Origin: an uncultured Kordia sp.
GTDB lineage: Bacteria; Bacteroidota; Bacteroidia; Flavobacteriales; Flavobacteriaceae
Reading direction: 5' to 3'
Assembly (NCBI GenBank): GCA_913054565.1
Contig: CAJXHW010000126.1
Coordinates: 1 to 5,794, forward strand
DNA: 5,794 nt
Shown here piece by piece: positions 1 through 5,740 of the stretch. Made by a program: the position numbers and the translations under genes. Under the pieces are notes generated by a model that saw only the letters and a program-made list of their open reading frames with translations, did no database searches and was not told where the DNA came from. Position 1 is the first letter of the stretch; each line of letters starts with the position of its first letter.

Positions 1-7
1 AACATAT

Positions 8-36
8 AAAAAAAGCCGCAAATTGCGGCTTTTTTT
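8..36. terminator. Bidirectional rho-independent terminator downstream of aqpZ
   Basis: A GC core, GCCGC at 15-19 and GCGGC at 25-29, encloses a five-base loop. It is flanked by seven A (8-14) and seven T (30-36), giving a perfect stem of about 12 pairs that carries a U-tract on either strand. It lies 18 bases past the aqpZ stop codon and so ends aqpZ transcripts. The symmetry suggests it may also serve a convergent gene to the left of the window (inference). Confidence 0.9.
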
Positions 37-54
37 ATACACTATTATAACAGG

Positions 55-738
55 TTACTCCTTATTTGGTGCCATAAACTTATACACCAATCCAGCTAAA
101 ATTGCTCCAACTATTGGCGCAACCCAAAACAGCCACAATTGCCCTAAAGCTTCTCCACCAACAAATAAAGCTTGACTTGTACTTCTTGCCGGATTAACCG
201 ATGTATTTGTTACTGGAATACTTATTAAATGTATTAATGTTAACCCTAAACCGATAGCAATACCAGCAAATTTTGAATTAGCATTTTTATGTGTTGCCCC
301 TAAAATTATAATCAAAAACATAAATGTCATTACCACTTCAGTAACCAATGCTGCAGTCATGTTAAAACCACCAGGTGATAGTGCTCCAAATCCGTTTGCA
401 GCAAAATTTCCTATTGCATTTCCATTACCTGTAGCAATAACATACAAAACACTAGCACCAACAATACCGCCAATAACTTGTGCAATAATGTATGGGAAAA
501 TATCTTTAGCGTCAAAACGCCCACCCATCCATAAACCTATGGTAACAGCTGGGTTAAAATGTCCTCCTGAAATATGCCCCACTGCATAAGCCATGGTCAA
601 TACTGTTAAACCAAAAGCAAAGGCAACTCCTACAAACCCAATACCTACATCCGGAAATCCTGCTGCTAAAACAGCACTACCACACCCGCCTAATACCAAC
701 CAAAAAGTTCCAATAAACTCTGCTACTAATTTTTTCAT
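55..738 (-). CDS. aqpZ: Aquaporin Z, water channel of the MIP family
   Basis: This inner-membrane channel allows rapid passive water flow and takes part in osmotic adjustment. The 227-residue product has the usual AqpZ length and six hydrophobic helices, at roughly 4-26, 33-53, 81-103, 127-147, 157-177 and 200-222. The two half-helix signatures are intact: NPA at 62-64 (in GGHFNPAVT) and NPA at 182-184 (in NTSVNPARS). By alignment to E. coli AqpZ from memory, the selectivity filter is F42, H170, T179 and R185. This is the narrow water-specific set, not a glycerol-facilitator set. The ATG at 736-738 gives an N-terminus (MKKLVAEFIGTFW) matching the family, and its upstream leader is A-rich without a Shine-Dalgarno. 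The gene lies 119 bases after the DUF6370-like gene on the same strand. I found no clear TTG-N19-TAnnTTTG promoter in that gap, so it may be read through from holB or use a weaker promoter. No damage is visible. Confidence 0.97.
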   Translation of the reverse strand: MKKLVAEFIGTFWLVLGGCGSAVLAAGFPDVGIGFVGVAFAFGLTVLTMAYAVGHISGGHFNPAVTIGLWMGGRFDAKDIFPYIIAQVIGGIVGASVLYVIATGNGNAIGNFAANGFGALSPGGFNMTAALVTEVVMTFMFLIIILGATHKNANSKFAGIAIGLGLTLIHLISIPVTNTSVNPARSTSQALFVGGEALGQLWLFWVAPIVGAILAGLVYKFMAPNKE

Positions 739-857
739 AAAGTTTGTTTTTATTTACTATTGAAGATAAGACATATAAAATTAATAATCAGTACTTAGCA
801 TGAAGTTTTAGATGATTGACCCTAAAGTATCTTTAAAAGGGAGAGGGAATATATATG

Positions 858-1166
858 TTATTCTACTATTTTAAAAGACGTTGCAATAAATTTTTCTTTT
901 ACTATTGAGCCAGAAACTTGCGCTTTTTTTATGGCTTCACAAAACCCATCAACAGCATGTGCATCACCATAATCATCGATATTTGTTCCTTCTACATAGT
1001 AGGTTCTTTTATTCATTTGTATAGCTAAAGTACAGCCTTTTTCAGGCATCAAAAACTGACATTGTCCACAAGAGGCTTCCACAATTTTATCCGTTATTTC
1101 ATCTGTTTTACAAGAACTCAGACTACATAACATCATAATTAAGCACAAAACATTTTTCATAATCAT
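858..1166 (-). CDS. Small cysteine-rich lipoprotein, DUF6370-like, function unknown
   Basis: The 102-residue product has a lipoprotein signal: positive start, hydrophobic stretch 5-16 and lipobox LSSC with the acylated cysteine at 19. It is therefore predicted to be exported and membrane-anchored. The mature part carries EASCGQCQF (C33, C36), C45 and C76. It also has a conserved-looking acidic/His stretch, GTNIDDYGDAHAVDGFC (D64, D65, D68, H70). The layout matches a Bacteroidota family of unknown function that I recall as DUF6370; the name is from memory. Four cysteines including CxxC, plus a histidine, suggest metal binding or thiol chemistry, but this is inference. The start is one base after the holB stop (TAA-A-ATG), so the two genes are probably cotranscribed and translationally coupled. 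The ATG at 1158-1160 (Met3) is an alternative start that leaves the signal peptide intact. Confidence 0.85.
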   Translation of the reverse strand: MIMKNVLCLIMMLCSLSSCKTDEITDKIVEASCGQCQFLMPEKGCTLAIQMNKRTYYVEGTNIDDYGDAHAVDGFCEAIKKAQVSGSIVKEKFIATSFKIVE

Positions 1167-1167
1167 T

Positions 1168-2295
1168 TTATTTTCTGTGAAGTAACCTAGTAAGTTTAAT
1201 AGATAAATCTGTTAAAATTATTTTAGCATTTCCATTACGTTCAATGTGATAAATAGCATCATTTAACTCGTCTTTTATGGCTAAAATATTATTTCCATGT
1301 ACAAAAGGAGCAAACTTAGCCAATGAAAAATTTTGGGTTTGCGTTTCTAAATACACTAAATCTGTAGCAGTGTAATTATATAATAAGGCTTGGCGAAAAA
1401 AATTTAAACAATAATTTAAAAATTGCTTTTGAGTTTCTCTACCTGTTTTTGATATTGTTTCACTCCAGGTTAGCAAGTCATTAATTGCTGTTTTATTTCC
1501 TTTAGCTCTAAAGGCAGCACGTACCCAAGTAATGAACCACTCTTCAAACTGTAAGTCTTCAGAGTCTTTATTAAATAAGTCAATAGCTTTATTATAATTA
1601 CCATCGGCTTGATGCGCTATTTTTATAGCTTCAGTTTGATTAATGTCGAAGTTTGACGTCAACTCCGTAACAATATCTTGTTCTGCTAACGCAGGAAAAT
1701 GTAAAACTTGGCATCTAGAACGAATGGTATTTATAATCTGGTCTTCGTTTTCAGTAACTAATAGAAATACTGTTTTCTCTGGCGGTTCTTCTATCAATTT
1801 CAATAATTTATTTGCAGCAGCATTATTCATCTTCTCTGCCATCCAAATAATCATGATTTTATATCCTCCTTCGTAAGATTTTAAAGCTAATTTTTTAACA
1901 ACATCCAGTGCTTCATCAACACCAATTTGCCCTTGTTTGTTTTCAACTCCTAATAATTTATACCAATCAAATAAATTACCATAAGGTTGCTCTTTTACAA
2001 AACTGCGCCAATCGTCTAAAAACAAATTACTCACAGCATGACGCTTCACCTTATCATTAGTGGCAACGGGAAAAGCAAAATGTAAATCAGGATGTGATAA
2101 GCCATCTAATTTTAATTTACAGGCTTCATCATCTTCGCCGCATAAAATATGGCGTGCATAAGCAATGGCAATAGCCAAGGCCCCGCAACCTTCAGGTCCC
2201 ACAAACAATTGCGCATGGGGTATTCGCCCGTGATTAGCACTTGTTTTTAAATGATTTACTAGATGTGTTTGACCAATTAATTTACTAAAATCCAT
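1168..2295 (-). CDS. holB: DNA polymerase III delta' subunit (clamp loader)
   Basis: Delta' is the stator subunit of the clamp-loader complex that places the beta clamp on primed DNA. The 375-residue protein shows the AAA+ delta' pattern: GQ..LVNHLK at the N-terminus, PHAQLFVGPEGCG at 26-38, HPDLHFAFPVA at 68-78, AEKMNNAAANKLLKLIEEPP at 153-172, and the SRC motif (arginine-finger region) at 193-195. The P-loop is degenerate: the Lys-Thr/Ser of GxxGxGKT is replaced by Ala-Leu (39-40), as expected for a subunit that does not hydrolyse ATP. The zinc module is also eroded. Only C52 and C59 remain where the classical family has four cysteines. A GTG at 2296-2298 lies in frame immediately upstream. 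I prefer the ATG at 2293-2295 because it gives the family-like start MDFSKLIGQ and because the promoter places transcription initiation at about 2296. The gene diverges from pgk and heads the unit with the lipoprotein gene. Confidence 0.93.
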   Translation of the reverse strand: MDFSKLIGQTHLVNHLKTSANHGRIPHAQLFVGPEGCGALAIAIAYARHILCGEDDEACKLKLDGLSHPDLHFAFPVATNDKVKRHAVSNLFLDDWRSFVKEQPYGNLFDWYKLLGVENKQGQIGVDEALDVVKKLALKSYEGGYKIMIIWMAEKMNNAAANKLLKLIEEPPEKTVFLLVTENEDQIINTIRSRCQVLHFPALAEQDIVTELTSNFDINQTEAIKIAHQADGNYNKAIDLFNKDSEDLQFEEWFITWVRAAFRAKGNKTAINDLLTWSETISKTGRETQKQFLNYCLNFFRQALLYNYTATDLVYLETQTQNFSLAKFAPFVHGNNILAIKDELNDAIYHIERNGNAKIILTDLSIKLTRLLHRK

Positions 2296-2299
2296 CACA

Positions 2300-2329
2300 C
2301 AAATATAAGGTAATAATCACGGCCATCAA
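2300..2329 (-). promoter_or_regulatory. Promoter of holB, Bacteroidota type
   Basis: On the minus strand, TTG (2329-2327) is followed by exactly 19 bases and then TATATTTG (2307-2300), a perfect match to the Bacteroidota -7 element TAnnTTTG. With the last G of that element at about -4, transcription would begin near 2296, next to the ATG at 2295. The holB mRNA would then be essentially leaderless (inference). Confidence 0.7.
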
Positions 2330-2353
2330 GAATTATTCAAACTTTAAAAGAGG

Positions 2354-2384
2354 TTTCAATGATTCATTTAAATAGCTATCTTTG
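2354..2384 (+). promoter_or_regulatory. Promoter of pgk-folB, Bacteroidota type
   Basis: TTTC (2354-2357, one mismatch to TTTG) is followed by 19 bases and TATCTTTG (2377-2384), a perfect TAnnTTTG. Predicted initiation is near 2388, leaving an A-rich leader of about 18 bases before the pgk ATG, with no Shine-Dalgarno. It is back to back with the holB promoter, without overlap of the core elements. Confidence 0.75.
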
Positions 2385-2405
2385 CAGAAACTTTAACACA
2401 AACAC

Positions 2406-3596
2406 ATGAAAACCATTAACGACTTTAATTTTAATCATAAAAAAGCATTAATACGAGTAGATTTTAATGTGCCATTAAACAAGGAATTTCAAGTAACAGA
2501 TATTACGCGTATTCAGGCTGCTAAACCTACAATTATTAAAGTTTTAGAAGACGGTGGAAGCTGTGTATTAATGTCGCATTTAGGTCGTCCAAAAGGCGTA
2601 CAAGAAGAGTTTTCTTTGCAACATATTGCAGCCACCATAAGAGATGTGATTGGTGTTGATGTACAATTTATATCAGATTGTATTGGTGTTGAAGCAGAAG
2701 CAGCAGTTGCAAATTTAGAAGATGGGAAAATTTTATTATTAGAAAATTTACGTTTTCATGACGAAGAGAAAAAAGGAGATGTTGGCTTTGCTGAACAATT
2801 ATCAAAATTAGGTGATATTTATGTAAATGATGCCTTTGGTACTGCCCATAGAGCCCATGCCTCAACAAGTGTAGTGGCTTCTTTTTTTGGAGAAAATAAA
2901 TGTTTTGGAAGCTTATTAGCTAAAGAAATTGAAAGTATAAATAAAGTAATGATGACTGGTGAAAAACCAATAACTGCAATTTTAGGTGGCGCCAAAGTAT
3001 CTTCTAAAATTACTATTATTGAAAACATTTTAGATAAAGTTGATCATGTCATCATAGGTGGAGGTATGACCTTTACATTTATAAAAGCATTAGGCGGGCA
3101 AATAGGAAATTCATTAGTAGAAGATGACTATTTAGAATTGGCAAAATCTATTTTAGAAAAAGCTAAAGCTAAAGGTGTAGAAGTGCATTTGCCTGTAGAC
3201 GCATTAATAGCAGATCGTTTTTCAAATGACGCCAACACCCAGTTGGTTGATACAACAAAAATACCTGATGGATGGATGGGCTTAGATGTTGGCCCTGAAA
3301 CGAATGCCTTATTTACAGATGTGCTTTCAAAATCTAAAACCATTCTTTGGAACGGCCCATTAGGAGTATTTGAACTGGACACATTTTCAAAAGGAACAAT
3401 TGCTTTAGGAAACGCTATTGTTGCAGCAACTGAAAACGGGGCGTTTTCATTAGTGGGTGGTGGCGACTCTGTTGCCGCAGCAAAACAATTTGGCTTAAGT
3501 GATAAAGTCAGTTATGTGAGTACTGGTGGTGGTGCTATGTTAGAAAGTTTAGAAGGGAAAACCTTACCGGGTATTGCCGCAATTTTAAACGGGTAA
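2406..3596 (+). CDS. pgk: Phosphoglycerate kinase
   Basis: This cytosolic enzyme of glycolysis and gluconeogenesis transfers phosphate from 1,3-bisphosphoglycerate to ADP, giving 3-phosphoglycerate and ATP. The 396 residues fit the two-domain family. N-terminal substrate site: RVDFNVP (17-23, with R17, D19, N21), R35, SHLGRPKG (57-64, with H58 and R61), ENLRF (113-117), and NDAFGTAHRAHAS (141-153, with R149). C-terminal nucleotide domain: LGGAKVSSK (193-201, with K197 and K201), the glycine-rich GGGMTF loop, WNGPLGVFE (315-323), GGGDS (351-355) and STGGGA (372-377). All expected catalytic and binding positions are present, so the enzyme should be active. The ATG at 2406 is set by the promoter just upstream and by the family-like N-terminus. 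folB follows after only 4 bases, which indicates one transcript. Confidence 0.98.
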   Translation: MKTINDFNFNHKKALIRVDFNVPLNKEFQVTDITRIQAAKPTIIKVLEDGGSCVLMSHLGRPKGVQEEFSLQHIAATIRDVIGVDVQFISDCIGVEAEAAVANLEDGKILLLENLRFHDEEKKGDVGFAEQLSKLGDIYVNDAFGTAHRAHASTSVVASFFGENKCFGSLLAKEIESINKVMMTGEKPITAILGGAKVSSKITIIENILDKVDHVIIGGGMTFTFIKALGGQIGNSLVEDDYLELAKSILEKAKAKGVEVHLPVDALIADRFSNDANTQLVDTTKIPDGWMGLDVGPETNALFTDVLSKSKTILWNGPLGVFELDTFSKGTIALGNAIVAATENGAFSLVGGGDSVAAAKQFGLSDKVSYVSTGGGAMLESLEGKTLPGIAAILNG

Positions 3597-3600
3597 TTTA

Positions 3601-3960
3601 ATGGGGACTATAAAAGTTGAAAATATAAAAGTATACGCCTTTCATGGTTGTTTAAATGAAGAAGCGCTTATTGGAAGTGATTACTCTGTTAATATTACAG
3701 TTAAAGCCGATTTATCAAAATCTTCGCAAACAGATGATTTAAACGACACTGTTGATTATGTGTTGTTAAATAAAATTGTTGTGGAGGAAATGTCTGTGCG
3801 ATCTAAATTATTAGAAACTGTTGTGCAACGAATCTTAGATAGAGTATTTAAAGAGAGTCTGTTAGTGAATTTTACTGAAGTTTCTGTATCAAAAATAAAT
3901 CCGCCAATAGGTGGAAATGTTGAGAAAGTTACCATAGTTTTAAGTAAAGAGCGTTGCTAA
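3601..3960 (+). CDS. folB: Dihydroneopterin aldolase
   Basis: FolB cleaves 7,8-dihydroneopterin to 6-hydroxymethyl-7,8-dihydropterin and glycolaldehyde in folate biosynthesis, working as a cytosolic oligomer. The 119 residues match the family length. Visible signatures are VYAFHGCLNEE (11-21, with E21 at the position of the S. aureus catalytic Glu22), VDY (51-53, Tyr53 corresponding to Tyr54), LLETVVQRI (70-78, with pterin-binding E72) and SKINPPIGG (97-105, with catalytic K98 corresponding to Lys100). Residue equivalences are from memory of the family. The gene starts 4 bases after the pgk stop and is presumably cotranscribed, although the two functions are unrelated. Its last two codons and stop (3955-3960) overlap the -33 element and spacer of the downstream tRNA promoter. 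Confidence 0.95.
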   Translation: MGTIKVENIKVYAFHGCLNEEALIGSDYSVNITVKADLSKSSQTDDLNDTVDYVLLNKIVVEEMSVRSKLLETVVQRILDRVFKESLLVNFTEVSVSKINPPIGGNVEKVTIVLSKERC

Positions 3961-3983
3961 TTAAAAATATCTTATTACATTTG
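3954..3983 (+). promoter_or_regulatory. Promoter of tRNA-Cys, Bacteroidota type
   Basis: TTG (3954-3956), inside the final codons of folB, is followed by exactly 19 bases and TACATTTG (3976-3983), a perfect TAnnTTTG. Initiation is predicted near 3987, giving a 5' leader of about nine bases before the mature tRNA end at 3996. The tRNA can thus be made independently of pgk-folB. Confidence 0.75.
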
Positions 3984-3995
3984 TCGCTGAAATAG

Positions 3996-4066
3996 GGTGT
4001 CGTGGCCGAGTGGCTAGGCAGTGGTCTGCAACACCATCTACAGCGGTTCGAATCCGCTCGACACCT
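3996..4066 (+). tRNA. tRNA-Cys (anticodon GCA)
   Basis: The 71-base sequence folds into a full cloverleaf. The acceptor stem is GGTGTCG (3996-4002) with CGACACC (4059-4065), seven pairs. The D stem is GCC (4005-4007) with GGC (4017-4019). The anticodon stem is GTGGT with ACCAT (one G-U pair), around loop CTGCAAC with GCA at 4028-4030. The T arm is AGCGG-TTCGAAT-CCGCT (4042-4058). The discriminator is T4066, as expected for cysteine tRNA. The 3' CCA is not encoded and must be added after transcription. Confidence 0.97.
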
Positions 4067-4069
4067 CTA

Positions 4070-4105
4070 AAAAAACCTCATAACTCCTTTGTTATGAGGT
4101 TTTTT
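4070..4105. terminator. Rho-independent terminator after tRNA-Cys
   Basis: CCTCATAAC (4076-4084) and GTTATGAGG (4091-4099) form a nine-pair stem with loop TCCTTT. Six A (4070-4075) pair with six T (4100-4105), extending it to 15 pairs and providing the U-tract. It starts four bases after the tRNA and insulates the propeller gene downstream. The symmetry could also allow termination from the right. Confidence 0.9.
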
Positions 4106-4142
4106 ACGTTATCACTTGTATTAACAGGTTTAAACAAAACAC

Positions 4143-4172
4143 TTGAAAATATGTTCAATCCTCTTATATTTA
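4143..4172 (+). promoter_or_regulatory. Probable promoter of the propeller lipoprotein gene
   Basis: TTG (4143-4145) is followed by exactly 19 bases and TATATTTA (4165-4172), which matches TAnnTTTG at all but the last position. Initiation near 4176 would leave a leader of about 100 bases, longer than those of the other genes here. The -33 element lies inside an imperfect palindrome, TTGAAAATATGTTCAA (4143-4158), a possible operator. The rest of 4106-4277 holds only a short direct repeat (ACTTAACT at 4188-4195 and 4214-4221) and no recognisable gene. Confidence 0.4.
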
Positions 4173-4277
4173 CCAATGAATGAGGCCACTTAACTGAGTT
4201 TTGTATAAAAAAAACTTAACTTGGACATATAAACACAAAAATGTTTACTTATTAGCAATAATTAGAAAACCAACAAT

Positions 4278-5384
4278 ATGACAAACATTGGTTGTAAGAC
4301 AGTATTTAATGCAAGGAATTTACTTTTGGTTTTTCTGTCAATTCAAATCACTTCCTGTACAGGACAAGTGAAAGAAAAACCGATTTCTGATATAAAAGAA
4401 AGTGAAGTATACACCCAACCAATAATTTTAAATCAAAACACAACATTTCCTCAAATTCACACCAACTTAAATGGAATGGTAAGAGAGTTTGTAAGAACAA
4501 TCTATCAAGACAAAAATGGGAACTATTGGTTTGGAACAAATGGAGATGGGATAATATGCTATAAAGGTCAATCACTTGAAAAAATCAAAATTTCAGGAAT
4601 TAGCCCAAATTTTAGGGTCCTAGAAATTGTAGAAGATGAGGCAGGTTATATATGGTTTGGAACATCTGAGGGACTGATAAAATATGATGGTAAAGAGTTC
4701 AAAACATTTTCAAAAAAAAATGGATTACTGAATGAAGAAATTTGGGGTTTAACAATTGACAAAGAAGGGCTTATTTGGGTTGGTGGTACGAGAGGAGTTA
4801 GTCATTTTGATGGAGAGAAATTTATACCGTTTTCGTTGCCAATTTCAAAAGTGGAAAATGCAAAACCAATGCTATCTGACAAATTAGTTTTTAAAATTAT
4901 AGAAGACAAGAGTGGAAATATGTGGTTTGCTACCGATGGGAATGGAATTTTTAAATATAACAATGGAGAGTTTTTTCAGTTAACAGCTAAAAATGAACTT
5001 ACTAATAATAATGTTGCGGATATTTTAGAAGACAAACAAGGAAATATTTGGATTGGAACTTTTTATGGCGGTGTGAGTAAATTTGATGGAAAAACGTACA
5101 CCAACTTCACTAAAGATGGAATTATTGCAGGTGTAGAAACCTACAATTTTTATGAAGACAGCCAAGGAAATATTTGGTTTACGGCTGAAGGTTATGGTGT
5201 TTATAGATATGATGGTAATAATTTCAAACAATTCACAACGGAAGATGGTTTGACCTCGAATGTCACGCAAAGTATTCTAGAAGACAACAAAGGACAGGTT
5301 TGGTTCGGAAGCTGGCAAGGATTAAGCATTTATGACGGACAAAAAATTATGAATGCGAAAGACAAAGAACCTTGGACGAACTAA
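4278..5384 (+). CDS. Lipoprotein with a seven-bladed Reg_prop beta-propeller
   Basis: The 368-residue protein starts with a charged segment, a hydrophobic stretch (15-24) and lipobox ITSC with the lipidated cysteine at 27, so it should be exported and membrane-anchored. Residues about 70-355 consist of seven repeats of the two-component-regulator propeller type, each with a core like D-x-x-G-N-I-W-F-G-T followed by G-I-x-K-Y-D-G. The repeat tryptophans fall at 84, 126, 167, 216, 258, 300 and 342. Spacing is 41-42 residues except for one 49-residue unit with an insertion (about 186-200). Seven units are enough to close one propeller. Hybrid two-component systems of Bacteroidota usually carry about 14 repeats plus Y_Y_Y, transmembrane and histidine kinase parts. 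None of these is present, so this is a stand-alone binding or scaffold lipoprotein whose ligand is unknown. No signalling partner lies within the window. No other Met occurs before residue 67, so the ATG at 4278 is the start. Confidence 0.88.
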   Translation: MTNIGCKTVFNARNLLLVFLSIQITSCTGQVKEKPISDIKESEVYTQPIILNQNTTFPQIHTNLNGMVREFVRTIYQDKNGNYWFGTNGDGIICYKGQSLEKIKISGISPNFRVLEIVEDEAGYIWFGTSEGLIKYDGKEFKTFSKKNGLLNEEIWGLTIDKEGLIWVGGTRGVSHFDGEKFIPFSLPISKVENAKPMLSDKLVFKIIEDKSGNMWFATDGNGIFKYNNGEFFQLTAKNELTNNNVADILEDKQGNIWIGTFYGGVSKFDGKTYTNFTKDGIIAGVETYNFYEDSQGNIWFTAEGYGVYRYDGNNFKQFTTEDGLTSNVTQSILEDNKGQVWFGSWQGLSIYDGQKIMNAKDKEPWTN

Positions 5385-5393
5385 AAATAACTG

Positions 5394-5424
5394 TTGTTAA
5401 TAATGTATATAATTAATTACTTTG
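5394..5424 (+). promoter_or_regulatory. Weak candidate promoter for the small ORF at 5454
   Basis: TTG (5394-5396) is separated by 20 bases from TTACTTTG (5417-5424), which differs from TAnnTTTG only at the second base. Initiation near 5428 would leave a leader of about 26 bases. In such AT-rich DNA this match is suggestive only. Confidence 0.3.
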
Positions 5425-5453
5425 GTTGCTGTCTATTTGGATAACAAGGTTTT

Positions 5454-5687
5454 ATGCTTCAAACATCCACTAAATTGGAAAACGGATTTGAATTATACTC
5501 TCCTGAACAAAAGAAAATTTATGCTTGGAAAGAGAGTTTTAAAAAAGCTATAGTCAAAAAAACGAATGAACACCCAGAAATGGATGCTTTTATAGAATTT
5601 GTCGAAACTAAAGAAACAGATACCATTTTAAATATTCCTTGTAAAAAAGTTTTATTAAAATCTAAGATGAGAACAGCTGAACTTTAG
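5454..5687 (+). CDS. Hypothetical protein, 77 residues, possibly a gene fragment
   Basis: I do not recognise this protein with confidence. It is lysine- and glutamate-rich, has no signal peptide or membrane segment, and reads as real flavobacterial coding sequence. Residues 56-69 (DTILNIPCKKVLLK) recall the 'I-x-G-Y-x-C-K-K' segment of exported GLPGLI/DUF4412-type proteins. If so, this is an internal piece that lacks the usual signal peptide and C-terminus; this is a weak analogy from memory. An in-frame TAA lies 12 bases before the ATG. The TAG at 5685-5687 falls where such proteins often have an aromatic residue (TGG to TAG is one base), and coding-like text continues beyond it. Codons 45-55 (AFIEFVETKET) are exactly the 33-base segment repeated in inverted orientation at the window end. 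A weak promoter candidate precedes it. It may be a small intact gene or a truncated one. Confidence 0.45.
   Translation: MLQTSTKLENGFELYSPEQKKIYAWKESFKKAIVKKTNEHPEMDAFIEFVETKETDTILNIPCKKVLLKSKMRTAEL
5586..5618 (+). repeat. Left arm of a 33-base perfect inverted repeat
   Basis: The segment begins GCTTTTATAG and ends AAAGAAACA. It is exactly codons 45-55 of the small ORF (AFIEFVETKET). Its reverse complement occurs without mismatch at 5762-5794, with 143 bases between the arms. The identity stops after base 5618. Confidence 0.95.
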
Positions 5688-5740
5688 CTCAGCAGTGAAT
5701 ATTTGAAAATTATTCTGAATTTAAATTAGACTATAAAAAT
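5688..5740 (+). pseudogene. Possible decayed 3' continuation of the small ORF
   Basis: Beyond the TAG at 5685 the same frame reads LSSEYLKI (5688-5711). After a one-base shift, the frame beginning at 5714 reads SEFKLDYKN up to a TAG at 5741. Joined, this resembles continuous protein text with one nonsense change and one frameshift. The stretch is short and AT-rich, and part of it overlaps the end of the minus-strand ORF, so it may be chance. Confidence 0.25.

Noticed and set aside
359..589. Open frames opposite aqpZ, holB, pgk and the propeller gene.
   Set aside because: They lie antisense or out of frame within well-supported genes, with no initiation signals or recognisable protein features.
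821..840. Hairpin TAAAG-TAT-CTTTA between the lipoprotein gene and aqpZ as a terminator.
   Set aside because: The stem has only five AT-rich pairs and no U-tract follows on the minus strand.
739..857. Promoter for aqpZ, with near matches such as TAATTTTA on the minus strand.
   Set aside because: No TTG lies at a suitable distance upstream of any near match.
2296..2298. GTG as the holB start codon, one codon before the ATG.
   Set aside because: The predicted transcription start lies at about 2296, and the family N-terminus fits the ATG at 2293-2295.
3996..4277. tRNA-Cys as the attachment site of an integrated element, because accessory-looking genes follow it.
   Set aside because: No direct repeat of the tRNA 3' end and no integrase are visible. 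The native terminator follows the tRNA immediately.
5676..5693. Hairpin GCTGA/TCAGC around the stop of the small ORF, as a terminator or recombination site.
   Set aside because: It has a five-pair stem with an eight-base loop and no U-tract, which is too weak to call.
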